Notes under the pieces: model-generated | Told to the model about the DNA's origin: nothing | Database searches by the model: none | Seen by the model: only the letters and a program-made list of their open reading frames with translations | Translations under genes and position numbers: made by a program | In this document: positions 1 to 8,192 of the stretch, in pieces | How the letters are laid out: the number at the start of each line of letters is the position of its first letter | Numbering within the stretch: the stretch's first letter is position 1 | DNA from: Solirubrobacteraceae bacterium | GTDB lineage: Bacteria > Actinomycetota > Thermoleophilia > Solirubrobacterales > Solirubrobacteraceae | Reading direction: 5' to 3' | Length of the DNA stretch: 64,000 nucleotides | Assembly: GCA_029263125.1 (NCBI GenBank) | Contig: JAJCYD010000005.1 | Span: 39,720-103,719, forward strand

Positions 1-1
1 G

Positions 2-589
2 GGCTCTCCTGCGGACGTCGACGGGTCGATCGTGATCGTCGTCGGCGCCGTCGGCGCGCTCGTGAACGTCGCGGCGTTCTGGGCGCTGTCGCGCTCGGAG
101 CGCCAGAGCCTGAACGTCGCGGGAGCCCGTGCGCACGTGCTCGCCGACCTCTACGGCTCCTTCGCGGCGATCGGCGCAGGTCTCGTGATCGCCTCGGGCG
201 GGCCGGCGCGCGTCGACACGATCGCCGCGCTCACGGTCGCGGCGCTGATGGTGCGCTCCGGCTGGTCGCTGCTTCGCGCGTCGACCAGGGTGCTGCTGGA
301 GGCCGCGCCGTCGGGGATCGACCCCGACGAGGTCGGCAACGCCCTCGCCTCCCACAAGGGCGTGGTGGAGATCCACGACCTGCACGTCTGGGAGGTCACC
401 TCCGGATTCCCCGCTCTGGCCGCACATGTCGTCGTCGACGCCGATGCCGACTGCCACGGCTGCCGCCGCGAGCTGCAGTCGCTGCTGCGCGAGCGCTTCG
501 GGATACGTCACACGACGCTGCAGGTCGATCACGAGTCCTGGCAGCAGCTCGTCGAGATCCAACCGCTGGCCCCCAGCACGCGCGATTGA
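2..589 (+). CDS. Cation diffusion facilitator (CzcD/ZnT-type) efflux transporter, 5'-truncated by window edge
   Basis: The reading frame is open from the first bases, so this is the C-terminal part of a longer gene; the ATG at 32 is probably internal. Two hydrophobic membrane segments are visible (around VGALVNVAAFWAL and IAALTVAALMV). Between them, the His...Asp pair in HVLADLYGS matches the intramembrane metal site of the last CDF helices. The soluble tail carries the family signature HDLHVWEVTSG and continues as a small cytosolic metal-binding domain rich in His and Cys (DCHGC). Members export Zn/Cd/Co in exchange for protons. The exact metal cannot be told from this part. Confidence 0.9.
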   Translation, partial: GSPADVDGSIVIVVGAVGALVNVAAFWALSRSERQSLNVAGARAHVLADLYGSFAAIGAGLVIASGGPARVDTIAALTVAALMVRSGWSLLRASTRVLLEAAPSGIDPDEVGNALASHKGVVEIHDLHVWEVTSGFPALAAHVVVDADADCHGCRRELQSLLRERFGIRHTTLQVDHESWQQLVEIQPLAPSTRD

Positions 590-626
590 GCCGAACGTGT
601 CGCCGCGCCCGTAACCACGCACGACC

Positions 627-1151
627 ATGCCCGGCTGGCCTCCACGCTGCGAGCTCGTCGTCTATCCCGCCGCGAGCCTTCCGCGCTCGATTCCGCATCC
701 CGACGCGTCGGTCACGCGGGCGCTCACGCGCGACGGCGTGCCGAAGGCCTGGTTCTATGCCGGCTACGCGGCGTCGCGCGAGCTGCGCGCCGTCGACGTC
801 CCGCCGCTCGGCCGGCTGATCCGCTTCGCGAGCTCGGGGCTCGGCGCGAGCATCCTCGTCGAACCGGCGCTCGGCGAGGTGCTGTTCCTCGTCACCGTCC
901 GCGGCGCCGTGCCGGCGTTCGTGAACTCCTCGCTGGCGCAGTTCACCGAGACCGTCCGCACGGTCGTCGACCGGTACCCGTACTACTCGATGGCCTCCAG
1001 CCCGCATGAGGTCGGCGCGGCCGCGACCGAGGTCGCCGCGATCGTCGAGGCGATCGACCCGCCCGCGCTGGCGCCGCAGCTCTACTGGACGACGTTCGTG
1101 GAGGACATGCGCGCCGGGGCGTTCCCGTCGGAGGTGCTGGCCCCCGACTGA
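627..1151 (+). CDS. SUKH-4-like protein (putative immunity-type domain)
   Basis: This is a 174-residue cytosolic protein with no signal peptide. The central stretch, LFLVTVRGAVPAFVNSS followed by LAQFTETVRTVV, resembles the SUKH-4 family, in which a strand ending in FVNSS precedes a helix. SUKH proteins are known as immunity partners of polymorphic toxins, but many actinobacterial SUKH-4 genes stand alone, and no toxin-like neighbour is visible here. The gene converges on the antiporter gene, with only 3 nt between the stop codons. The assignment rests on a short motif. An unrelated conserved hypothetical is possible. Confidence 0.6.
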   Translation: MPGWPPRCELVVYPAASLPRSIPHPDASVTRALTRDGVPKAWFYAGYAASRELRAVDVPPLGRLIRFASSGLGASILVEPALGEVLFLVTVRGAVPAFVNSSLAQFTETVRTVVDRYPYYSMASSPHEVGAAATEVAAIVEAIDPPALAPQLYWTTFVEDMRAGAFPSEVLAPD

Positions 1152-1154
1152 CCG

Positions 1155-2942
1155 CTACAGCGCCGAGGACCCGATGACCTCCTGCCACCACGCGCGCTCG
1201 GCATCTGCCGATGCCAGCCGCAGGCGCCTGCGCGCGTGCCACTGAATCTGCTCGCGGCTGCCGACCATCACATGCGGCCCGGTGACGGCGTAGCGGCCGT
1301 CCGACAGCACGACGAGCGCGCCCGGCACGTCCCAGCGCGTACCCAGCCGCTCGATGACCTCCAGATCGAGCACCTCGTCGGGAGCGTCGGGATCGCCGTC
1401 GCTCTCCATCCAGGGGCGCGACGTGAAGATCGGCGCGCCCGTAGCCCGCAACGAGCGCTCCGGGCGCGGCGCCGGACCGACAGGCCCGATGCGCCAGCGC
1501 TCGCGGGCGTCCTCGAGCGCCTCCATCGCCGTCTGGCGAACGAGGACGTACAGGCGATCGCCGGCCTCCAGGCGCGTCGAGCCGCGTGGAGGCAGCGCCT
1601 CGTCGTTGCGCACGAGCACGTTGACGAGCGCCTCGCGCGGCAGGCCCAGGTCGCGCACGCGCACGCCGATCGCCGCGTCGCCCTCGACGAGCGGCACCTC
1701 GACGACGTCGGCCCCGAGCTGGCGGATCGAGCCGACCTCCACGAGCTGGCTGCGCAGCGCGGGCTCGGTCGTCAGCGCGCCGAAGCGCTCGGCGACCAGG
1801 GTGAACGTCGAGCCCTGAAGCAGCGTCGACACGAGCACGACGAAGAACGCGATGTTGAAGAGCGTGATCGCTCCGTCGATCCCCTCGATGATCGGAAACA
1901 GCGCGAGCACGACGGGCACCGCGCCGCGCAATCCCGCCCACCCGAGCACGATCCGCTCGGAGGTGCGGATCGGCGCGAATGCCGTCGCGACCATCACCGC
2001 CAGCGGCCGCGCGACGAACACGAGCACCAGCGCGATCGCCGTGCCCTTCAGCGCGACAGGACCCAGGTCCGATGGGAAGACGAGCAGGCCCAGCGTGAAG
2101 AACATCGTCAACTGCGCGAGCCATGCGAGGCCGTCATGGAAGGCCGCCACGGTCTGGCGGGCGGGCAGCGCCGCCGACCCCAGCGACAGGCCCGCCAGAT
2201 AGGAGGCCATGAAGCCCGACCCCTGCAGCGTGTCCGCCGAGCCGAAGGCGATCGCCACGACGGCCAGCGACGCGACGGGATACAGCCCGCCGGTCGCGAG
2301 GTTCGCCCGGCGAAAGGCCTGCACCGCCAGCCAGCCGACGACCCCGCCGACGATGGCGCCGATGCCGATCTGCTGCACGAACAGGCCGGCCATGTCCAGC
2401 AGGCCGAAGTCCGGCAGCCTGATCCACTCGATGAAGCCGAGCACGAGCAGGATCGCCACCGGATCGTTCATGCCGGCCTCGCCCTCCAGCGAGCGCGCAA
2501 GGCGGCGCTTGAGCGTCGATCCGCGCAGCAGCGCGAAGATCGCGGCGCCGTCGGTCGCGGACACGATCGACCCCATCAGCATGCCCTGCAGCAGCGTCAG
2601 GTCCAGCAGCCAGTGTGCCGCCAGCCCGGTGATGACCGCCGTTATCATCGTCCCGACGACCGCGAGGCTGAGGGCCGATCCGAGCACCGGGCGGATCTCT
2701 GGCACGCCCGCGGCGAGGCCGCCCTCGAAGAGGATCAGCGCCAGCGCGATGACCCCGATCGTCCGCGCCAGCTCGTAGTTGTCGAAGGCGATCAGGCTCA
2801 GCGCGTCGGAGCCGAGCGCCATCCCGACGCCGAGGAACAGGACCAGACCGGGGATGCGCAGGCGCCCGGCTGCGAGCGAGGCCACGAGGCCAAGCGCGAG
2901 CAGTCCGCCCGCGACCAGGATGAAGAGTCCCTCGCGCGCCAT
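1155..2942 (-). CDS. K+/H+ (NhaP/CvrA-type, CPA1) antiporter with C-terminal RCK_C domain
   Basis: A 595-residue protein. About 12 hydrophobic helices fill residues 1-385, including FLGVGMALGSD and EAGMNDPVAILLVL; the ND pair in the latter lies where CPA1 antiporters carry their ion-binding acids. Residues ~395-490 (after LRSQLVEVG) form an RCK/TrkA_C regulatory domain (GVRVRDLGLPREALV ... LEAGDRLYVLVR), and an acidic tail follows. This arrangement is that of NhaP2/CvrA K+/H+ antiporters, which regulate cytoplasmic pH and K+. It is the last gene of a minus-strand series, 12 nt behind corA. Confidence 0.92.
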   Translation of the reverse strand: MAREGLFILVAGGLLALGLVASLAAGRLRIPGLVLFLGVGMALGSDALSLIAFDNYELARTIGVIALALILFEGGLAAGVPEIRPVLGSALSLAVVGTMITAVITGLAAHWLLDLTLLQGMLMGSIVSATDGAAIFALLRGSTLKRRLARSLEGEAGMNDPVAILLVLGFIEWIRLPDFGLLDMAGLFVQQIGIGAIVGGVVGWLAVQAFRRANLATGGLYPVASLAVVAIAFGSADTLQGSGFMASYLAGLSLGSAALPARQTVAAFHDGLAWLAQLTMFFTLGLLVFPSDLGPVALKGTAIALVLVFVARPLAVMVATAFAPIRTSERIVLGWAGLRGAVPVVLALFPIIEGIDGAITLFNIAFFVVLVSTLLQGSTFTLVAERFGALTTEPALRSQLVEVGSIRQLGADVVEVPLVEGDAAIGVRVRDLGLPREALVNVLVRNDEALPPRGSTRLEAGDRLYVLVRQTAMEALEDARERWRIGPVGPAPRPERSLRATGAPIFTSRPWMESDGDPDAPDEVLDLEVIERLGTRWDVPGALVVLSDGRYAVTGPHVMVGSREQIQWHARRRLRLASADAERAWWQEVIGSSAL

Positions 2943-2954
2943 CGCACGATCTTG

Positions 2955-3923
2955 CTACAGCCAGCGCGCGCGCCGCAGCGCGGTGAAGAGCCCGAGGCCC
3001 ACGAGCGCCATCGCCAGCAGTGCGGTCGGGTAGCCGATCCGTGAGCCCAGCTCGGGCATATGCTCGAAGTTCATCCCCCAGATGCTGGCCATGAACGTCG
3101 GCACGGCGATGATCGCCGCCCAGCCGGAGATCTTGCGCACGACCTCGTTCTGCTGCAGGCCGATCACCGCCAGGTTGGCCTGGAAGATGCTCGCCAGCGC
3201 ATCGCGCTGGACAGCGATCTCCTCGTCCACGCGGCGGACGTGGTCCTGCACGTCGCGCAGGTGGTTGCGCAGCAGCTTGGGCGTGTTCGCTCGGGTGCGC
3301 GACTCCAGGACGTCCAGCGCTCCCAGCAGCGGGCGCACGGCGCGATGGAAGTCCGCCAGCTCGTGGCGCAGGAAGTAGACGCGGCGGGTCTGGTCGCCGC
3401 CCTCGGAGAAGACGACCTCCTCGACCTCGTCGACGTCGTTCTCGATCCCCTGGACGACGGGCAGGTAGTCGTCGACGACCTTGTCCATCACCGCCCACAC
3501 GGCAGCCGGCGGACCGAGCGCCAGCAGCTCGGGATGCTGCTCGAGGCGCTCGCGCGCGCCATGCAGCTCGCTGGCGGCGCCGTGGCGGATGACGATCACG
3601 TGGCGCGGCCCCGTGAACACGTGAACCTCGCCGAACTCGACCTCCTCGGTCGCGTCGATGTAGCGCGCGGTGTGCAGCACGAGGAAGAAGCCGTCCTCGT
3701 AGTCCTCGATCTTGGGTCGCTGGTGCGCCTTCATCGCGTCCTCGACCGCCAGCGGCGGCAGGGTGAAGCAGTCGGCGATCTCGCGCAGCTCGTCGTGCGT
3801 CGGATCGTGCAGGCCCAGCCAGACGAACCCGTCCTGCTCCCGCCGCCGCGCGGCCTCCTCGGGCGCCAGCGGCGCGGTGTCGCGGCGACTGCCTTCCTGG
3901 TAATGCGCGCAGTCGACGAGCAT
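2955..3923 (-). CDS. corA: CorA-family magnesium/divalent cation channel
   Basis: A 322-residue protein with a large acidic N-terminal cytosolic domain and coiled-coil helices. Two C-terminal transmembrane helices flank the signature GMN motif (SIWGMNFEHMPEL), the selectivity filter of the pentameric CorA/MIT channels. The short tail after TM2 ends in basic residues (RRARWL), which is usual for the family. The ATG at 3923 lies 13 nt behind the upstream glycosidase-like gene, so the two are probably co-transcribed with the antiporter that follows. Confidence 0.95.
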   Translation of the reverse strand: MLVDCAHYQEGSRRDTAPLAPEEAARRREQDGFVWLGLHDPTHDELREIADCFTLPPLAVEDAMKAHQRPKIEDYEDGFFLVLHTARYIDATEEVEFGEVHVFTGPRHVIVIRHGAASELHGARERLEQHPELLALGPPAAVWAVMDKVVDDYLPVVQGIENDVDEVEEVVFSEGGDQTRRVYFLRHELADFHRAVRPLLGALDVLESRTRANTPKLLRNHLRDVQDHVRRVDEEIAVQRDALASIFQANLAVIGLQQNEVVRKISGWAAIIAVPTFMASIWGMNFEHMPELGSRIGYPTALLAMALVGLGLFTALRRARWL

Positions 3924-3936
3924 TGCGGCGGGCGCC

Positions 3937-4959
3937 TCAGCGCTTGCGCGACGCGGAGCGGTAGCTCATCGTCGGCCGCGAGCCCGACGTCAGGACCCGC
4001 TGCAGCACGCGAAACGCCGAGCGGGTCTGACCGTGCACGTTGATCAGCCCCGAGTCCCACGTGGTGTCGCGCGAGCCCGCGTTCCAGTGGTAGACGTAGA
4101 CCGCCTTGATTCTCGGGTTTCGCGGCAGCACGCGATCGAAGATGAAGCGCGTCACCTCGCCCGCGTGGATCGAGCCCTCGGGAATCGTCGTCCTGCTGCC
4201 GTTGTCACGGCGGACGAGACCGCCGGTCTCGGTCAGCCAGATGTCGGCGCCGGGCAGCGCGCGCAGGACCTTGCGCAGGCGCGCCGTCTTGAAGCGGTTG
4301 GCTTCGATGTAGTTGTGCAGTCCCCAGCGCTTGGGCGTGAAGCCGAGCTGGCGGCGAAACGCCCTGATCCATTTCACGGCGTTAGGCGAGTCCAGCAGCT
4401 CGGGCGCGAGGATCGTGCAGCTGCGGCACTCCTTGCGCAGCTGGCGGTAGTAGGCGGCGACGAGCTGGGGGCGGTGACAGGTCGGCTCGCCGCAGTGGTT
4501 GGCCTCGTTCCAGGTCGCGAACGTCTTCACCCACGGGTAGCGCGCGCGCATGCGCCGGAACTCCCTGCGCAGCTCCGCGGGCTTGGGCAGCGAGCGGCGC
4601 TTGGTGCGCGAATGCCCGATCGACAGCAGCGGCGTGACACCGGCGGCGCGGGCGCCCGCAAGCCAGGCGTCGAGCTCGGCGACCTGCCAGGAGACCCGCA
4701 TCGCGTCCCAGCTGATCGCCAGCCGAGCATGGCGGACGCCCAGCTCGCCGAAGCGCTCGTCGGAGAACATGTCGGCCTTCTGGTCGCTGATCCCGATCCT
4801 GACGGTGCGCCGGAGCTTGGCCGCGGCCTGCGTCGACCTGGACGCGGCGGTCGCCGAAGAGGACCTCGGGATCGAGGCGCCGGCGCTCGCGGACGTCAGC
4901 GCGAGCGTGGCGAGCAGGACCAGCATGGCCGCGACGGCCAGACGTGCCACCGCGCCCAT
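3937..4959 (-). CDS. Secreted glycoside-hydrolase-like protein (clan GH-A type)
   Basis: I choose the ATG at 4959 because it overlaps the cupin stop in a TGATG junction; the ORF-track start at 5013 lies inside the cupin gene. The 340-residue product begins with a Sec-type signal (RLAVAAMLVLLATLAL). The mature part looks like a TIM-barrel glycosidase: FATWNEANH carries the Asn-Glu acid/base pair of clan GH-A, and WLTETGGL supplies a candidate nucleophile Glu after a late strand. The substrate cannot be read. It may act on surface polysaccharide, or be a degenerate relative. A second protein of this kind is at 45.9 kb. Confidence 0.75.
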   Translation of the reverse strand: MGAVARLAVAAMLVLLATLALTSASAGASIPRSSSATAASRSTQAAAKLRRTVRIGISDQKADMFSDERFGELGVRHARLAISWDAMRVSWQVAELDAWLAGARAAGVTPLLSIGHSRTKRRSLPKPAELRREFRRMRARYPWVKTFATWNEANHCGEPTCHRPQLVAAYYRQLRKECRSCTILAPELLDSPNAVKWIRAFRRQLGFTPKRWGLHNYIEANRFKTARLRKVLRALPGADIWLTETGGLVRRDNGSRTTIPEGSIHAGEVTRFIFDRVLPRNPRIKAVYVYHWNAGSRDTTWDSGLINVHGQTRSAFRVLQRVLTSGSRPTMSYRSASRKR

Positions 4960-5324
4960 CAGCCGCCCGTCAGCACCGTGTCGGCGGCGGTCCACGGTGG
5001 TGCGCAGCAGCACAGCAGCCGTAGCGGCTCGTCACCGGCGTTGACGAGCTTGTGGATCGCGCCCGGCGCGATCAGCGCGCAGTCCCCGGCGACCACGTCG
5101 CGTTCCTCGCCGTCGATCCGCAGCCGGCCCGTCCCCGACACAAAGAAATACAGCTCCTCGGCGATCGGGTGGTAGTGCTCGCCGGTCTCTCCGCCGACCG
5201 GCACCGACGCCTCCGCCAGCGACTGCTGGCGCGATGGCAGTGAGACGATTCCCGCGAGCTCGCGGATCGTCGAGCCATCGACGGACTCAAAGCGCTCGGC
5301 CGCGTCGATGTGCGCGAGATGCAT
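4959..5324 (-). CDS. Single-domain cupin protein
   Basis: A 121-residue protein starting at the ATG at 5324 (MHLAHIDAAERF). The longer ORF-track start would run into the upstream transferase gene. Cupin motif 1 is visible as GEHYHPIAEELYFFVSG and motif 2 as GDCALIAPGAIHKLVN, so the His/Glu metal ligands are present. Such small cupins include isomerases, dioxygenases and sugar-binding proteins, and the sequence does not decide among them. The TGATG overlap with the downstream glycosidase-like gene suggests translational coupling. Confidence 0.88.
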   Translation of the reverse strand: MHLAHIDAAERFESVDGSTIRELAGIVSLPSRQQSLAEASVPVGGETGEHYHPIAEELYFFVSGTGRLRIDGEERDVVAGDCALIAPGAIHKLVNAGDEPLRLLCCCAPPWTAADTVLTGG

Positions 5325-5355
5325 CGCGTGCACGGTAGCGCGGCGAGCGGCCCGC

Positions 5356-6552
5356 TCAGGAGTCATGACGCTCGAGCTCCTCTTCCTCGCGGCGCACGGC
5401 CTCGAACTCTCCGGTCTCAAAGCGCGTCACGACGTCGGCGTCGATCTCCTCGTCGCTGAGGGTCGGCCGCGTGCGGCGCAGGCGAGCGGCGTCCAGGCGC
5501 TTGAACTTCAGGATCTCCAGGACGTACACGAGGTAGACGGACGCGATCAGCACCACCAGGCCAAGACCGGCCATCACCGCGGCCCAGCCGGCGTGCAGCG
5601 TCCCGCCGTTGTCGGAATAGGGCACGAAGCGCAGCGCCACCGCCAGGCCCGCCAGCGAGAGCGTCCACGCATAGAGGTAGAGCACCGTGCGCCGCGTCGA
5701 GAAGCCGATGCGGTCCAGGCGATGGTGGAAGTGCTCGCGGTCGGCGGCGTAGACCGGCTTGCGGTACTTCATCCGCTTGAGCACGACGAACGTCGTGTCC
5801 AAAAACGGCACGGCGAGCACGATCAGCGGGAAGATCAGCGCCAGCACGGCATTCGTCTTCGCCGAGCCGAGCACGGCGACGCAGCCCAGCAGCAACCCGA
5901 GCAGGTTGGACCCGCAGTCGCCCATGTAGACCGAGGCGGGGTGGAAGTTGTGGATCAGGAACCCGAGTGCCGCCCCCGCGGTGATCGCCGCCAGCACGCC
6001 GCCCTCGGTGCGCCCGAGGTCGAATGCGATGACCGCCAGCGCGGCTGCGCTGATCGCGCAGACGCCCGCGGCGAGCCCGTCGATGCCGTCGGAGAGGTTG
6101 ACGACGTTCATCACCGCCACGAGCCCGACGACCGTCAGCGGCCCGCCGACGTCGCCGAATTGCAGGCGTCCGGCGAACGGGATCGTGACGAAGTCCACCC
6201 GCACGCCGGCGCGCACGGCGAGCACGGCAGCGACGACCTGCCCGGCGAGCTTGATCCCCGGATCGAGCTCCACGCGGTCGTCCAGCGCGCCCACGAAGAC
6301 GATCACGGCCGCGGCGGCGAGCACGCCATGCAGCTCCTGGCTGCCGGGCAGCACGATGATCCCGGCGACGGTGCCGCCCGCGAAGATCGCCAGGCCGCCG
6401 AGCAGCGGCGTGCCGCCCGCGGCCAGCCCGCGGCCGCGCGCCTGGTCGATCGCTCCGATCGAGCGGGCGAAGCGCGTCGTCAGGGGCGTCAGCGCGGCGG
6501 TCGTCGCCAGCGCTATCGCGAAGGCCGTCAGCGCATCGAAGCCGTCCAGCAC
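5356..6552 (-). CDS. Undecaprenyl-phosphate sugar-1-phosphate transferase (WecA/TagO/MraY superfamily)
   Basis: A GTG start at 6552 gives 398 residues; the ORF-track start at 6714 would overlap rpiB. The protein has about eleven membrane helices. Family motifs are visible: TPLLGGLAIFAGG near the N-terminus, VNLSDGIDGLAAG (the DGxDGLA motif), VYMGDCGSNLLG (the MGDxGS motif) and AADREHFHHRLDRIG (the HHH-type motif). The HFHH motif and the lack of a cell-wall cluster point to the WecA/TagO/Rfe branch, which loads UDP-GlcNAc (or similar) onto the lipid carrier for surface glycans. The tail is long and charged. Confidence 0.93.
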   Translation of the reverse strand: MLDGFDALTAFAIALATTAALTPLTTRFARSIGAIDQARGRGLAAGGTPLLGGLAIFAGGTVAGIIVLPGSQELHGVLAAAAVIVFVGALDDRVELDPGIKLAGQVVAAVLAVRAGVRVDFVTIPFAGRLQFGDVGGPLTVVGLVAVMNVVNLSDGIDGLAAGVCAISAAALAVIAFDLGRTEGGVLAAITAGAALGFLIHNFHPASVYMGDCGSNLLGLLLGCVAVLGSAKTNAVLALIFPLIVLAVPFLDTTFVVLKRMKYRKPVYAADREHFHHRLDRIGFSTRRTVLYLYAWTLSLAGLAVALRFVPYSDNGGTLHAGWAAVMAGLGLVVLIASVYLVYVLEILKFKRLDAARLRRTRPTLSDEEIDADVVTRFETGEFEAVRREEEELERHDS

Positions 6553-6625
6553 GCCCGCGACTGTACCCGCCCGGCCCGGCGGCTCGGGGCACTCCGCGCC
6601 GCGGCCCGCCCCGCCTGCCCGGCGC

Positions 6626-7063
6626 CTACTGCGGCGGTTGCTCGATCGCGGCGACGCGGCGCGAGTGACGGCCGCCCTCGAACGCCTCCGCGAGGAACGC
6701 GTCGACGATCGCATCGGCCTGCGCGCCGTCCAGCCGGCGGCCGGAGAGCGTCACGACGTTCGCGTCGTTGTGCGCCCGGGCGAGCTGGGCCTCCTCGACG
6801 TCGTGGGCGTTGACCGCCCGCACGCCGGGCACTTTGTTGGCGACGATCGCGACGCCGACTCCCGAGCCGCAGACCAGCACGCCCTTCTCCGCGTCGCCCT
6901 CGGCGACGAGGCGGGCGGCCGGGGCCGCGTAGCGCGGATAGTCGACGGACTCGTCGGTGTCCGGGCCGACGTCGACGACGTCGTGTCCCGCGGCGGCAAG
7001 CTGAGACTTGACGTGCTCCTTGAGCTCGAAGCCGGCGTGATCTGAGGCGATAGCGATGCGCAT
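6626..7063 (-). CDS. rpiB: Ribose-5-phosphate isomerase B
   Basis: A 145-residue RpiB/LacAB-family enzyme interconverting ribose-5-P and ribulose-5-P. The start (MRIAIASDHAGFELK) is at 7063, inside the longer ORF-track frame. Family hallmarks are DHAG at the N-terminus, the anion-hole/catalytic segment VCGSGVGVAIVANKVPGVRA with the reactive Cys, and HNDANVVTLSGRR. The length matches the family. It follows tsaB by 10 nt. Confidence 0.96.
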   Translation of the reverse strand: MRIAIASDHAGFELKEHVKSQLAAAGHDVVDVGPDTDESVDYPRYAAPAARLVAEGDAEKGVLVCGSGVGVAIVANKVPGVRAVNAHDVEEAQLARAHNDANVVTLSGRRLDGAQADAIVDAFLAEAFEGGRHSRRVAAIEQPPQ

Positions 7064-7073
7064 GGCCCTGATC

Positions 7074-7721
7074 CTACGCCGGGCGTCCGATCGCCGGTGG
7101 CGGCAGGATCGTCGCGGCCCGTGCCGCACGCCGCTCGGCGACAAGCTGGGGCTCGCCATCGAACATGCGGGCGACCCCGAGTGCTGAAAGCGCGATGACG
7201 GCGCGCTCGTCATCTTCGGGCACCCGCGGGTGCGAGCCGGGCGCAGGGTCGATGGCGAGCACCGTCGGGAAGCCATCGACATCACGTGGCCCACCCTCGT
7301 CGAAGAGCTCGGGGAGATGCTCGCGAAGCAGCCGTCCGTCGGGGTCGCGGTGATAGCGAGCGACGAACGCACGCCCCCGTCCCGCGGGGGCGGCGACGGT
7401 GAAGGCCGGCAGATCCTCGACGAGCACGGCTGCGGCATCCGGGCTCACCACGCCGGTGATCGGGATGCCAAGAGCAAAGCCGAGCGCGTTCGCCGAGGCC
7501 ACCGCCGCCCGAGCACCCATGTAGGAGCCCGGACCCACGCCGACCGCGATGTCATCCACCTCCTCGATCGTGACGCCCGCCTCGCCAAGCGCCTCGCGCA
7601 TGAGCCCCGACAGCTCCTCGACGGCGCGATCGCCGGTCCTGAGGGGATGCTCGTCTGGCCCCGTGCGAACCATGCAGCTCGGCGTCCGCAACGAGCAGTC
7701 GATCGCGAGCAGCACGTGCAT
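7074..7721 (-). CDS. tsaB: tRNA threonylcarbamoyladenosine biosynthesis protein TsaB
   Basis: A 215-residue ASKHA-fold pseudo-enzyme. It scaffolds TsaD and TsaE in making the t6A37 modification of ANN-decoding tRNAs. The N-terminal strand LLAIDCSLRT and the segment VGVGPGSYMGARAAVASANALG are typical of TsaB. As expected, it lacks the metal His residues found in TsaD. I choose the ATG at 7721, where TGATG overlaps the tsaE stop; the ORF track starts 12 codons earlier, within tsaE. All other t6A genes lie directly upstream. Confidence 0.92.
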   Translation of the reverse strand: MHVLLAIDCSLRTPSCMVRTGPDEHPLRTGDRAVEELSGLMREALGEAGVTIEEVDDIAVGVGPGSYMGARAAVASANALGFALGIPITGVVSPDAAAVLVEDLPAFTVAAPAGRGRAFVARYHRDPDGRLLREHLPELFDEGGPRDVDGFPTVLAIDPAPGSHPRVPEDDERAVIALSALGVARMFDGEPQLVAERRAARAATILPPPAIGRPA

Positions 7722-8179
7722 CAGGAGGCCTCCCCGAGCCAGTCCAAGCGCTCGCACCAGGTGCCGGTCGCGGCGATCGTCGCGATGCGCTCGTCGTCGC
7801 CGGCTCCGAGGTCCAACGAGATCGTCACGTGGGGCGGCGCAAAGCCGCCGCTGCGCTCAGCCCACTCGATCAGCGTGACGCCGTCGTCGACGTACTCCTC
7901 GATGCCCAGCTGCGCGATCGACGAGGGGTCCTCCAACCGATAGAGGTCGAAGTGGCTCATCGGCAAGCGCCCCGACTCGTACATGGTGTGGACGACGAAG
8001 GACGGGCTCGTGACGTGCTCGCGCACGCCGAGCGCCGCTGCGAACCCCTGGACGAACGCGGTCTTCCCCGAGCCGATCCCGCCGTTGAGCAGCATCAGAT
8101 CTCCACGCCGCGCGACACGCGCGAGGTCTGCTGCCAGAGCATGGGTGTCCTCCAGCGACTCCAGATGCAAGGTCCACAC
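7721..8179 (-). CDS. tsaE: tRNA threonylcarbamoyladenosine biosynthesis ATPase TsaE
   Basis: A 152-residue P-loop ATPase of the TsaBDE complex. The Walker A motif is GGIGSGKTAFVQG, followed by SPSFVVHTMY and HFDLYRLED, both diagnostic for TsaE (YjeE). The GTG at 8179 is preceded by a strong AGGAGG Shine-Dalgarno a few bases upstream, and this decides the start; the ORF-track ATG at 8254 would run deep into tsaD. Part of the C-D-E-B cluster. Confidence 0.94.
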   Translation of the reverse strand: MWTLHLESLEDTHALAADLARVARRGDLMLLNGGIGSGKTAFVQGFAAALGVREHVTSPSFVVHTMYESGRLPMSHFDLYRLEDPSSIAQLGIEEYVDDGVTLIEWAERSGGFAPPHVTISLDLGAGDDERIATIAATGTWCERLDWLGEAS

Positions 8180-8192
8180 GACCGTCCTCCTC

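Noticed and set aside
4128-4155. Third copy of the 23.2-kb repeat (CTCGGGTTTCGCGGCAG)
   Set aside because: Only the CGGGTTTCGC core matches; the arms and the GCAGAA end are absent and the site is inside a well-supported glycosidase gene.
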